Shown here: positions 1 through 8,047 of the stretch, piece after piece
Layout of the letters: each line of letters begins with the position of its first letter
How positions within the stretch are numbered: position 1 is the stretch's first letter
Source of the DNA: Chlamydia trachomatis
Lineage (GTDB): Bacteria > Chlamydiota > Chlamydiia > Chlamydiales > 2-12-FULL-49-11
Reading direction: 5' to 3'
DNA: 25,938 nucleotides
NCBI GenBank assembly: GCA_945870925.1
Contig: CAMBTZ010000003.1
Location: 1-25,938, forward strand
The notes under the pieces: generated by a model
What the model was told of the DNA's origin: nothing
What the model saw: the letters and a program-made list of their open reading frames with translations, nothing else
The model's database searches: none
Program-made: the position numbers and the translations under genes

Positions 1-110
1 GGTGAGCCCTTTGCTGGGGTTTTAGGAATAAAGCCCATATTAAATGGCCTCCATTCGGAATGCAAGGATGGAAAACCCTTGCCGGAGGGTCCGGGGCGAG
101 CAGTCCGCAT
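1..110. other. G+C-rich scrap of unknown origin at the window edge
   Basis: This stretch is visibly richer in G and C than the roughly 36-38% G+C of everything around it, and the change back to A+T-rich DNA is abrupt at about position 110. On the minus strand two overlapping frames stay open to the window edge, one from an ATG at 108-110 and one from an ATG at 176-178. Neither has a recognisable domain. The composition break and the broken genes alongside suggest a remnant of another element, a degraded gene, or a structured RNA fragment. I cannot tell which, and I do not call a gene here. Confidence 0.3.
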
Positions 111-175
111 AAAAAACTTTCTCGTAAGGCTTGTTCTTGTTTATTAGAAGCAATTAGATGTGGGGCATCAGAAAC

Positions 176-217
176 CATGATAAAAAGGATACACCTGATA
201 TGCATGATAAAGAAAAA
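176..217 (+). repeat. Inverted partial copy of the GxxExxY 5' end
   Basis: These 42 bases match the reverse complement of 464-505 at about 37 positions. The outer 16 bases (176-191 against 490-505) match perfectly. The second copy is the start region of the GxxExxY remnant at 227-490, so this copy is the 5' end of a paralogous or duplicated GxxExxY gene, cut off after about ten codons and inverted. Read in the matching frame it keeps the D-x-HD-x-EK pattern of the start of that protein and then diverges. Confidence 0.6.
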
Positions 218-226
218 ATTGGCGCC

Positions 227-490
227 TTAAAATGGTATTGGCTCATCAATAACTTCTTCGAATTCAGGCTTTTCTAACAGATGTAATCTCTGGTATTCTA
301 ACTTTCGACACCAAAAATTAATAATCAATTCTTTCTGTTTCATAGCAATGAGTAGAGCGTTTTTGTAGATTCGTTCTTGAAATCCAGGCCCCAACTCCCT
401 CATCACATCAAAAGAGCAGCCTAAAATAGTTCGGGTGAGTTCAGAATGTGGTAAATGTTTTTCTTTTTCTTCATCATGTATATCAAGCAT
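227..490 (-). pseudogene. GxxExxY family protein, 3' part scrambled
   Basis: The first 55 or so residues match the GxxExxY family, small proteins related to PD-(D/E)XK nucleases whose role is not settled. The defining motif is visible as GPGFQERIY at about residues 34-42, preceded by the usual helix (TRTILGCSFDVMRELG). From about residue 56 the expected family sequence (a strand-rich core ending in a conserved VELK-type segment) is absent. It is replaced by unrelated sequence ending at residue 87, against a usual length of about 120-130, so the gene is truncated or frameshifted. The ATG at 488-490 lies in the repeat shared with 176-217, with a weak AAGGA upstream. It sits between that inverted copy and a dead transposase, in a decaying region. 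Family assignment of the N-terminal half is fairly secure; loss of function is inferred. Confidence 0.6.
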
Positions 491-505
491 ATCCTTTTTA
501 TCATG
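464..505 (-). repeat. Second arm of the GxxExxY inverted duplication
   Basis: Partner of the copy at 176-217. The arm holds the ATG and first codons of the GxxExxY remnant plus 15 bases upstream. The two arms face each other about 246 bases apart. Confidence 0.6.
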
Positions 506-528
506 TATTCTAGATTATTAAATAAAAT

Positions 529-1415
529 TTAACCTAAATATCTATGTGCCGATATTCTCGCCTGCGGCGAGTTCCGATTTGTTTGCACTTGATAAATTGT
601 ATTTTTATATTGGAAGGTCAAATTTTTTGTTAGAGTTCGATTCTCTTTTATGATAAAAATACGATCTAAATCATGTTCAGGAAGTTGCTTGAGGAGTATT
701 TGCATATATCAACTTAATATCTAACGCCTTCATTGCTCTTCCGAATTGAGTAATCCCGTCACCACTTACAGCATCTTTGTGATTAACCTTAAACACTCCG
801 TGCTTGTCAGTATAAAGAGCTATCAGCCTACCGTGTATTTTTTGATGATCTTTCATTAGCTCAAAATAGCTCCACATCGTTTCTGTGGGTTCAAATCTCG
901 CAACCATGATTTCACCTGTCGCATCGTCCACCGTGTAAATCAAAGAGCAAATAGCCGCCCTCCCTTCAAACCAGTCGTGAGGAGATCCATCCATTTGCAT
1001 CATCTCACCCTTTCTGCCCCGCCTTTCTCTATATTGAAACACTCTCTTTTTCTCAAGTCTCTTAGGCCTCCAAAGCTCTTTTTCAATCATTAGCCCCCGC
1101 ACCGTGCTACCTGAAATCTTTAGGTTACGAACCTCTTTAAGCTTCTATTGAGCTAAGGTAGGGCCAAAATCACCATACTGATCCTCTACCAGGCCTATAG
1201 CTAGCTATTTTAGTCCTTTTGGTAGACTGTGGTTCCCTGGGGCCCCTCTTTTTTTTTGATATCAACCCTGCCGCACCCTCAAATCGATGTTTTTTAACTA
1301 ATCGCTTTATCTGTCTGATTCCAACATTCATAATATCAACAGCTTCCGAATACTTGAGCTTTTTCTCAACAACCTTGATTATCATCCATAAACGACTTAA
1401 CTCGTTAATAATCAT
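529..1415 (-). pseudogene. ISNCY-like transposase, multiply disrupted
   Basis: Three reading-frame pieces belong to one transposase. The N-terminal piece runs from an ATG at 1413-1415, with a strong AAAGGAGG site just upstream, and carries a helix-turn-helix (YSEAVDIMNVGIRQIKRLVKKH) typical of ISNCY elements. A frameshift near 1240 moves the frame, and an in-frame TAG at 1145-1147 interrupts it. The middle piece (about 1144 to 677) holds the start of the DDE catalytic core: MQMDGSPHDWFEG, DDATGEI and LYTDKHGVF, ending at YANTPQA. The region normally following (about 60-100 residues containing the last catalytic acid, which I expect just after YANTPQA) is missing. The frame jumps directly to a C-terminal piece (about 690-529) with HDLDRIF and a QYKNTIYQVQ segment characteristic of the family's end. 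The element cannot encode an active enzyme. Family assignment rests on motif memory. Confidence 0.75.
557..571. repeat. Short G+C-rich palindrome
   Basis: CTCGCC-TGC-GGCGAG is a perfect 6-bp stem with a 3-base loop, in otherwise A+T-rich DNA inside the degenerate C-terminal coding part of the dead transposase. It falls just where the transposase sequence stops resembling its family. It could be a small REP-like insertion or chance. Confidence 0.35.
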
Positions 1416-1510
1416 ATAAATACCTCCTTTCATGTGTAGCACCTCCAACGTTTTAAAACCTTGTTTACTACCAAAAGGGGAAATTTCTAATTAACGCCTA
1501 CAAATAATTA

Positions 1511-1550
1511 GGTTATAATTGCAGTTTATTAACAGTTATAATATAATTTA
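1511..1550 (+). promoter_or_regulatory. Possible promoter region of the 354-residue protein gene
   Basis: Two TATAAT hexamers lie at 1514-1519 and 1537-1542, upstream of the ATG at 1580. No convincing TTGACA-like box is spaced 16-18 bases before either, so this is an A+T-rich candidate region rather than a defined promoter. The 1416-1579 interval also includes the upstream end of the dead insertion sequence. Confidence 0.25.
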
Positions 1551-1579
1551 AACTTTAATCCAATATAGGATGTGTTAAT

Positions 1580-2644
1580 ATGAAGATTGGGGATGTTTGT
1601 TTAACTGTTGCTACATGTTTTTCAGGTGCTGTCCAAAGTGTCAGGCATTTTCAAGTATTAAGAAATGGTACTATTTCCAGTTGTGAATATGCCAGGAGGC
1701 TCGTGTTAGGCATATTAGAGTTAATTCCTGTTTTTGGGGGGCTTATAGCTTTAGTGGAAAAGGTCTGTTTTTTAACAGATCGAAAATTCTCTAAACCTGA
1801 AAACGAATTAGGCCTAGCTAGTAGCGTTAGAGACGGGTTTCAACTTAGAGACATGTCTGACCATATTGTAACTTTGGAAGTGGTGGCTCAATCAGCAAAA
1901 CAATCTGGCAGTTCAGGCAGTGTTACTGCTGTAGTGGAGAAAATAATTGAGGCACCAGAAGTTGTGCCTACAGTTATTCTGCAACGAGCTGGTGCTGGAA
2001 ATGATCCTGATGAGCTTCAATCCGAAGTTGAGGGTGCAGATGGTTCAGGGATTTTAGAGGGTCCTGAAATAAAAGGGGTTGGAGCAGTTATAAGTCCGTC
2101 GGTATTAGTTAGAATTCAGTCGAAAAAAGGGACGATATTATCTACACCTGCTCGTAAATATATTTTTAATGAAGATGATGGTGAGGAAATCAGTCAAATA
2201 AACCATGCCGCATTGCGAGAATTGTCATTCTCTTATAAGTTGAGTGGTATAGTTAAAGATTTTCTAACAGTGAATCAATTGACTGAGGTAGTAACTTGTC
2301 CACTTAAACAGTCTTCAATAGATTTCCTGGCTAAAAGTGCTAGGAAGTTATGTAATAGAGGACGTGAGGATGATGTATCAAAAGAGGTTGATTTAACTGA
2401 AATTGCAGAATTTTTAGATAAACTGAAAGAATCAGATCCGGTCGAATATTGTAGGCTAGCATGTTTAAACCCGGTAAAATTGGGAGCATCGCGCTATAAA
2501 ATTGTGCCTCCGGGAGGGGTGGATTATGGGAGGGGATTTGAAAATATACTTTATATGACAAGGAGTGGATGTTTGTGTGTGAACGATGTATTTGTACCGA
2601 TGCTCTTAGAGATGTTTGGGGATATGGACTTAGTTACAATATAA
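1580..2644 (+). CDS. Uncharacterised 354-residue protein with one hydrophobic helix
   Basis: I do not recognise this protein. Residues about 41-60 (LVLGILELIPVFGGLIALVE) form one strongly hydrophobic helix with the ELIP-x-x-GG pattern that recurs in many lineage-specific chlamydial proteins. The remainder is soluble and moderately charged, with a low-complexity stretch rich in Gly, Ser, Val and Glu at about 110-190 and a more regular C-terminal half from about 200. There is no signal peptide. The start is supported by AGGATG about 8 bases upstream of ATG. The gene is intact, in contrast to the debris just upstream, and it converges on malQ with an 11-base overlap of coding ends. Its place beside a type III secretion operon and its composition would fit a secreted effector or inclusion-membrane-related protein, but that is inference. 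No catalytic motif is visible. Confidence 0.7.
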   Translation: MKIGDVCLTVATCFSGAVQSVRHFQVLRNGTISSCEYARRLVLGILELIPVFGGLIALVEKVCFLTDRKFSKPENELGLASSVRDGFQLRDMSDHIVTLEVVAQSAKQSGSSGSVTAVVEKIIEAPEVVPTVILQRAGAGNDPDELQSEVEGADGSGILEGPEIKGVGAVISPSVLVRIQSKKGTILSTPARKYIFNEDDGEEISQINHAALRELSFSYKLSGIVKDFLTVNQLTEVVTCPLKQSSIDFLAKSARKLCNRGREDDVSKEVDLTEIAEFLDKLKESDPVEYCRLACLNPVKLGASRYKIVPPGGVDYGRGFENILYMTRSGCLCVNDVFVPMLLEMFGDMDLVTI

Positions 2645-4202
2645 TAGCTTTTATCATTTCGGTTAGAAGGATGTTAGTCGTGAGGTCCTCGATGGTGGGG
2701 ATATAACGGTGACACCAGTTGGTGGGAAGGAGAGTTCCGGGGATGTTGATGCGCTCGTCTTTTGGGTCGGGGGAGACAAGGGTGGGATCCAGGGCTAGGT
2801 ATTCGCTTAGAAGGTTGATGTGGAAGAGGGAGGCTGTATGGTGGCTGTCATGGAGGATTTGAAGGCGGAGATCGGGGCTGAGTGTTTCATTATAGATAAG
2901 GTTTCTGTCTTTACAGAGCTGTTTAGCGTCAGGTGGATAAGTAGACCACCATTCGGCTAGCGTTTCTGTGTCGTGAGTAGAGATAGTTGTAAGGCTGAAT
3001 GGGGCATAATCTTTGAAGGCAATGAAGGATTTGTCTGATTCATAATGTCTTTCCCAACGGATAATTTTTGTTCCTGGGATGGCGAGCTTATAAAGCGATT
3101 TGCGGATGTAATCGATAAAGAGTCCTAGGTCTTCACCAATTGGAAACATATTGGTAAAAGATAAAAGTTTTGTAAGGAGATATTCTCCTTGTATAAGTGC
3201 ATCACTTTCATTTGGTGGATGGAAGGAACCTTCTGTCGCTTTTAATCCTTGTTTAATAGCCCAGATCCTGTAGAAACCGATAATGTGATCGATTCTGAAG
3301 ATATCGTAAAATTCAGTGGCGATATTAAGTCTTTGTTTCCACCAGTGAAAGTCATTTTCTTTAATTACATCCCACCTGTAAGTGGGAAAGCCCCAGCTTT
3401 GTCCTTCGGGAGTGAACATGTCGGGAGGAGCGCCTGCAGTAAAATCAAGATCAAAGTCTTTGCGGTAGAGCCAAACATCGAGGCTATCTGGGCTTATTAA
3501 AATGGGGATATCTCCTTTGAGAAAGATTCCCTTTTGATTGGCATAGGTTTTGGCCCATTTCAATTGTCTGCATGCAAAGTATTGGATCAGGAAGTAGAAT
3601 TCCATTAATGCTTGTTCTTTTATGTAGAGTTCTTCTAAAAATGCATTAGAAGGATTTTGAAATTCTTCAGGCCACTTATCCCAAGCTAGATTATTATGGC
3701 GCTCTTTTAGGACTTTAAATAGTGCATAGGGTTTGAGCCACTCAGTTGTATCAACAAATGCTTTGTAAGAAAGGTCATCTCTAATTGAAACAAAGTGGTC
3801 GATAAAATATTTCTTTAGAAAGGTAATTTTTAATGAAAGAACTTTATCGTATGCAACTGAAGAGAGCTTGTCAAGAGATTGAAACGGTTCTAAATCCTTT
3901 TCATTAACAAAGGGTAAGGTATGTAGTGAGATGTAAATAGGATTAAGAGCAAATGCAGAAAGAGCATTATAAGGACTTGAATCTAGACCTGTATCATTTA
4001 AAGGGAGGAGCTGGATAATTGTGAATCCGATTTCATGACACCAATCGATTAATGGGATAAGATCCAGATATTCTCCGATTCCGCAGCTTTTTTTTGTTCT
4101 AAGAGAAAAAACGGGCGTATTTACCCCGTGATGATGTTTTAGACCAATAACTTCCCAAGCTTTTTTTGCGGGAGAGGATTCTATGAGTTTACTTAAATCC
4201 AA
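2634..4202 (-). CDS. malQ: 4-alpha-glucanotransferase (amylomaltase)
   Basis: Glycoside hydrolase family 77 enzyme that moves alpha-1,4-glucan segments between chains, serving cytoplasmic glycogen and maltodextrin metabolism. Family landmarks are in order: SSPYNALSAFALNP near residue 76, LDVWLYRKDFD and AGAPPDMFTPEGQSWGFPTY at about 240-275, FRIDHIIGFYR (nucleophile Asp) at about 302, IGEDLG (acid/base Glu) at about 357, and STHDTETLAEWW (third carboxylate Asp) at about 408. The length of 522 residues is normal for GH77. The start is a TTG at 4200-4202, with AAGGG at 4210-4214 seven bases upstream. It overlaps the end of the chaperone gene by 14 bases, so it is the last gene of the type III secretion operon, the same arrangement as in Chlamydia. 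Its stop overlaps the convergent 354-residue gene. Family assignment is secure. Confidence 0.96.
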   Translation of the reverse strand: MDLSKLIESSPAKKAWEVIGLKHHHGVNTPVFSLRTKKSCGIGEYLDLIPLIDWCHEIGFTIIQLLPLNDTGLDSSPYNALSAFALNPIYISLHTLPFVNEKDLEPFQSLDKLSSVAYDKVLSLKITFLKKYFIDHFVSIRDDLSYKAFVDTTEWLKPYALFKVLKERHNNLAWDKWPEEFQNPSNAFLEELYIKEQALMEFYFLIQYFACRQLKWAKTYANQKGIFLKGDIPILISPDSLDVWLYRKDFDLDFTAGAPPDMFTPEGQSWGFPTYRWDVIKENDFHWWKQRLNIATEFYDIFRIDHIIGFYRIWAIKQGLKATEGSFHPPNESDALIQGEYLLTKLLSFTNMFPIGEDLGLFIDYIRKSLYKLAIPGTKIIRWERHYESDKSFIAFKDYAPFSLTTISTHDTETLAEWWSTYPPDAKQLCKDRNLIYNETLSPDLRLQILHDSHHTASLFHINLLSEYLALDPTLVSPDPKDERINIPGTLLPTNWCHRYIPTIEDLTTNILLTEMIKAIIL

Positions 4203-4650
4203 ATAGTGACCCTTTTTTTTCTGTTATTTCAGGAATTTCACCAATGTCCGGCGAAGATCTTCCTGCTTCTATAGCAGTAAACCATTTGGTGGCTCTCTCA
4301 ATAAATTTGATCAAGTGTTCATGTAGAATATTCATTGTAATGGAGTGAGTGTAGAGATCATGACATAAAACTAAAGTGTTCTGTCTTTCAAGATAGGATA
4401 GTATACCTTCTTTCTCTTCAGCAAGAAAATTAGCTTTAAGACCGTCTCTTAGTATATTTTCGCGAAATTTTCCAGGAGGAAGTTCTATGATTTTTGACAT
4501 GAGGAGGATTTTTTCCCCAGGTGGATCGAGTTCGATTTGAACTTTTAAGTTGTTGTTGATTTCAAGAAAGCAAGCTTGGTTTAAGTCCACTGTAAGTTCT
4601 TCTCCAATGAATTCACCTAGCTCGGCTATCAGGTCATGAAAATTTTTCAT
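4189..4650 (-). CDS. Type III secretion chaperone (SycE/Scc1-like)
   Basis: Small acidic protein of 153 residues with the alpha-beta layout of CesT/SycE class I secretion chaperones: an N-terminal helix (FHDLIAELGEFIGEEL), then strands (FLEINNNLKVQIELD, KILLMSKIIELP) and a long C-terminal helix (NILHEHLIKFIERATKW). By position it corresponds to the chlamydial chaperone gene between copN and malQ (CT088, Scc1/SycE), whose product helps hold and export the CopN gatekeeper. The ATG overlaps the copN stop as ATGA, so translation is probably coupled. The last 20 or so residues (IGEIPEITEKKGSLFGFK) look disordered. Sequence similarity alone is weak for this family, so synteny carries much of the weight. 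Confidence 0.82.
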   Translation of the reverse strand: MKNFHDLIAELGEFIGEELTVDLNQACFLEINNNLKVQIELDPPGEKILLMSKIIELPPGKFRENILRDGLKANFLAEEKEGILSYLERQNTLVLCHDLYTHSITMNILHEHLIKFIERATKWFTAIEAGRSSPDIGEIPEITEKKGSLFGFK

Positions 4651-5870
4651 TCGATTGAATCCTCACTACTCCATCCGGATGTCTTTTCTTCTTGAACTGT
4701 ATCCTCATCTTCTTCTATCGCATCATCAAGTTCGCTGATTGTATCAATTAGGACCATTAGTAAATCTTGCCTATGTTTTTCCGATTTAAAAAGTCTTGGA
4801 GAGACACCGCGCATCGCATCTCTAAATTGAGTATAGATAATGATTTGGGCGAGCACTTCATCAGAGAGTCCTAGCATTGCGCCAAGTTGCATAATTTTAT
4901 CAGGAGAGGGGTATCTTTCTGAAATAAGCTGGACAAAGATTCTTGCTAAAAGATCAAAGGTAAGTGTTTTAGGGAGTGATAAGTTTTCGCGCTCAAACTG
5001 ATTTGTGATTAGATTCATTCTTTGATAAAAAAACCGATAAACACCAAGTATAGCCTGCATTGACCTAATTTCAGTAAAGAGCCGTTGTAATTCAGCAGGA
5101 GCAATGGATGGTCCTTTTGATTTGATATCACTTCCTAGAGAATGGAGCATAAATTGTAATACGGTCTTCATTTTCTCAAAGGGATAGGCTTTTGTAAGTT
5201 CATCAAATAAGGTGAGAGGTTCTCTTGGATTTCCTGTAATATCGCGGTAAAGATCACGGAGAGTTCCAGCTGTTCCAAGGCCTTGTTTTGAAAATTCTCT
5301 AGCCTCATTATTGATGTTTCGACCTGCTTTAACTTCTCTTCCAAATCTGTCATTTAATATTTGACGAGCTGCCCTGAGATTTGTTCCTATCTTAGTGGTA
5401 GGGTCTGTTGTTTGAAAAAGAAATTCAAAGGCTTCATCAGCAAGATAGTGATCAGGGTATGAGAGGAGAATTTTTTCTAAAATTTGCTCCGGAGTATCAC
5501 TTTCTGCGAGTGCTTTTTTAAGGCCAAGAAGTACCCTTTTTTGCATTTCTTGGTTTCTGTTTTGGAATTCTTCAGCAGCAGCGCTTACAGCATCAACTTG
5601 GACAATTTCAGGATTTGATTCATCGGTTTGTGAGGTCTGTTTAGACTCATTTCTTCTAAGCCGTTGATCTAGAGTCTCTGCTTTGCGAAGCTGAACAAAA
5701 GGGTTAAAAAGAGCGTTTTCAGTCATTTCAGTAGAGAGGTCTTCATTTGCACATTGAATAATTTCAAGTCCTTCAATCCGTCCTTGTGCTTGAGCTTTAT
5801 GTATTTGAGCTTGTTTTGCACTTGCAGAGGCAGCGGAATCGACTCTATTTACAGGTTCGTGAGACGACAT
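4647..5870 (-). CDS. sctW: Type III secretion gatekeeper CopN/SctW (YopN family)
   Basis: Cytoplasmic plug of the injectisome that controls the switch from translocator to effector export and is itself secreted in Chlamydia. The N-terminus (MSSHEPVNRVDSAASASAKQ) has the Ser/Ala-rich, weakly structured look of a type III secretion signal. The HrpJ/YopN-like helical core spans about residues 75-270, and a TyeA-like region (LSLPKTLTFDLLARIFVQLI through LMVLIDTISELDDAI) occupies about 295-385. The length of 407 residues is close to the roughly 420 of C. trachomatis CopN. The end is a distinctive acidic tail (AIEEDEDTVQEEK, then SSEDSIE). The start ATG at 5868-5870 has AAAAAGG upstream. The gene lies 41 bases after sctV and overlaps its chaperone gene by 4 bases. 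Confidence 0.92.
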   Translation of the reverse strand: MSSHEPVNRVDSAASASAKQAQIHKAQAQGRIEGLEIIQCANEDLSTEMTENALFNPFVQLRKAETLDQRLRRNESKQTSQTDESNPEIVQVDAVSAAAEEFQNRNQEMQKRVLLGLKKALAESDTPEQILEKILLSYPDHYLADEAFEFLFQTTDPTTKIGTNLRAARQILNDRFGREVKAGRNINNEAREFSKQGLGTAGTLRDLYRDITGNPREPLTLFDELTKAYPFEKMKTVLQFMLHSLGSDIKSKGPSIAPAELQRLFTEIRSMQAILGVYRFFYQRMNLITNQFERENLSLPKTLTFDLLARIFVQLISERYPSPDKIMQLGAMLGLSDEVLAQIIIYTQFRDAMRGVSPRLFKSEKHRQDLLMVLIDTISELDDAIEEDEDTVQEEKTSGWSSEDSIE

Positions 5871-5911
5871 GTTAAAAACCTTTTTCTTTTATCATCATGA
5901 GTTATCAATAT

Positions 5912-8047
5912 TTAGGTCAACTGAATCCTACCAAGGGGTTGAATCCGAATTTCCGGGACAACTTCCTGGTAAGAAATAACACCATAATCGGGGAATTCCC
6001 CTTCAATAAGCTTTCTAACAAAACGGCGTACATCCATTGCTGTTATGACAATAGGGGATAGTCCGCCAGGTGGTGTCGGTTTAACGGTTGTGCGAATTGC
6101 TTGAAGTATAAGTTGTACAGAATCAGGGTCAAGGCCAAGGTATGATCCAGCTGAGGTCTGTTTAATAGCCCCTCTGACAAGATCTTCGATTTCAGGATCG
6201 AGAAGATAGACAGGGAGCACAGTTTGTCCTTTTGAATACTTGTAGCTTATAAAACGCTTGAGAGAAGATCTGATGTACTCGGTTAATAAAACAGTATCTT
6301 TTTCTGATTGAGCCCATTCGCTTAATGATTCAAGTATTGTTCTTAAGTCCTTGATAGAGACCTGCTCTTGGATCAGTCGCTTAAATATTTCTGTAAGTCT
6401 TTGAAGGGGAACAAGTCTTGTAACCTCTTTAACAAGGTCAGGGAAGGATTTTTCGATAAATTCAAGGATACCTCGAACTTCCTGAATTCCTATAAATTCA
6501 CTTGCGTATTGTCTATAGAAATAGGAGAGGTGTAAAATGACAACATCAAGAGGTTCCCAATATTTAATATTAGACTTATCTAAGATGTTTTTATATTTTT
6601 TATCAACCCAAAATGAGGCCTGACTCATGATGTTTTTTGTTTGAGTAGAAGGGATATTGTAACGCCTTAAGTTTTCTTCGGTCTCGTTAGTTAATACATG
6701 GTCTCTAATGATTCGGCCTCTAGTTAAAGGGACTTCGTTTAAATAGATGCAATAATCATCTGCTTCTAACTGAGGAGCATCTGTTCTAACATGAACCCCG
6801 GGAAATCTTACTCCCAAGTCTTGGTAGAGGGCATAACGCATTTTAGGAATTTTATCTTCTATAAATTTTCCACCCTCTCGATCTTTTTTTATTAAATCAG
6901 CTAAAAATGAACCAACTTCGAGGATAACGGGAAGTGTTAGAGCATAATCATCCCCACCTCCTCTAATGACTGAACTTCCATCAGGTCCTGTCTCAATTAC
7001 AGCAGACCCGCCAGCACCGGCTGCAGCAGCTGCAAGCATTTTTTTTTGCTTAAATATACCATTAATACCTAAAGCTGCAAGTGTCAATGAAATGATTAAA
7101 AACAGGATAGTTGGAAATGACTTAACAAGAGCTAGGAGAAAGGTGATGCCGGCAGCAATTAGAATTGCTTTTGGTTGAGCAAGGATTTGTGTAGAGATAT
7201 CTCTTCCAAGGTTAGCATCTTCTTTATCGCTTGAAACTCGAGTGGTTATTATACCGGCTGTAAGAGAGATTAAAAGTGATGGAACTTGAGAGACAAGACC
7301 GCTACCAATAGATAAAAGCGTATAAGTTTTAGCAGCTTGCATTGCAGTCATTCCGTGCATCATCATTCCTATGACAAGACCGCCAACAATGTTAATAATT
7401 GCGATCACAATTCCAGCAATTACGTCCCCTTTTACGAACTTCATTGCTCCATCCATCGCGCCGTAGAGTTGGCTCTCTTTTTGGAGCGCAAGTCTAAGCT
7501 GTCTGGCTTGAGTGGCATCGATGATTCCTGAACGCATATCAGCATCAATGCTCATTTGTTTGCCGGGCATCGCATCCAAAGTAAAACGGGCCGCAACTTC
7601 AGCTACCCTCTCAGCACCCTTTGTAACAACGATAAATTGTACAATCGTAATAATTAGAAAGACGACGCCCCCAACAACAAAGCTACCGGCTACAACGACA
7701 TTTCCAAATGCGTAGATGATGTCACCGGCGTTTGCGTAGAGAAGGATACGTTTTGTCGCAGAAATTTCAATACCCAGTCTAAATAATGTGGTAATCAAAA
7801 GAATAGATGGGAAAACAGAGAGATGAACAGCTTTTGAAATGTAGAGCGCTACCATTAATAAAGAAAGAGATACAGTTAAATTGATCGCAATAAAACCATC
7901 AATGATTTCAGGTGGTACAGGAACGACAATCATCATAATGATGATGATTACAAAAAAGGCTAATACTATATCGCTCGACTGATTAATCAGGTTGAGCATT
8001 CTTGAGCCGCCAAGAAAGCCTGTGAATCTGTGTAGGTACTTATTCAT
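5912..8047 (-). CDS. sctV: Type III secretion export gate protein SctV (CdsV/LcrD)
   Basis: Inner-membrane export gate of the injectisome, expected to form a nonameric ring that receives chaperone-effector complexes. Residues about 25-330 contain seven or eight hydrophobic helices. Between them lies the FHIPEP family signature, read as RVAEVAARFTLDAMPGKQM followed by SIDAD (about 147-170). An alanine/glycine-rich linker at about 339-348 leads to the cytoplasmic domain (about 370-711), which ends in the conserved VITAMDVRRFVRKLIE and ISYQEV segments. The length of 711 residues is typical of the family. A second ATG at residue 17 exists, but the upstream ATG overlaps the sctU stop as ATGA and is preferred. 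Gene order sctU-sctV-sctW matches Chlamydia. Confidence 0.97.
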   Translation of the reverse strand: MNKYLHRFTGFLGGSRMLNLINQSSDIVLAFFVIIIIMMIVVPVPPEIIDGFIAINLTVSLSLLMVALYISKAVHLSVFPSILLITTLFRLGIEISATKRILLYANAGDIIYAFGNVVVAGSFVVGGVVFLIITIVQFIVVTKGAERVAEVAARFTLDAMPGKQMSIDADMRSGIIDATQARQLRLALQKESQLYGAMDGAMKFVKGDVIAGIVIAIINIVGGLVIGMMMHGMTAMQAAKTYTLLSIGSGLVSQVPSLLISLTAGIITTRVSSDKEDANLGRDISTQILAQPKAILIAAGITFLLALVKSFPTILFLIISLTLAALGINGIFKQKKMLAAAAAGAGGSAVIETGPDGSSVIRGGGDDYALTLPVILEVGSFLADLIKKDREGGKFIEDKIPKMRYALYQDLGVRFPGVHVRTDAPQLEADDYCIYLNEVPLTRGRIIRDHVLTNETEENLRRYNIPSTQTKNIMSQASFWVDKKYKNILDKSNIKYWEPLDVVILHLSYFYRQYASEFIGIQEVRGILEFIEKSFPDLVKEVTRLVPLQRLTEIFKRLIQEQVSIKDLRTILESLSEWAQSEKDTVLLTEYIRSSLKRFISYKYSKGQTVLPVYLLDPEIEDLVRGAIKQTSAGSYLGLDPDSVQLILQAIRTTVKPTPPGGLSPIVITAMDVRRFVRKLIEGEFPDYGVISYQEVVPEIRIQPLGRIQLT

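Noticed and set aside
1219..1419. Plus-strand reading frame opposite the transposase N-terminus
   Set aside because: It is antisense to the transposase fragment, which has a helix-turn-helix and a strong ribosome-binding site; the plus frame has neither.
6966..7715. Three plus-strand open frames opposite sctV
   Set aside because: They mirror conserved sctV codons, overlap one another in part and show no start signals or domain patterns.
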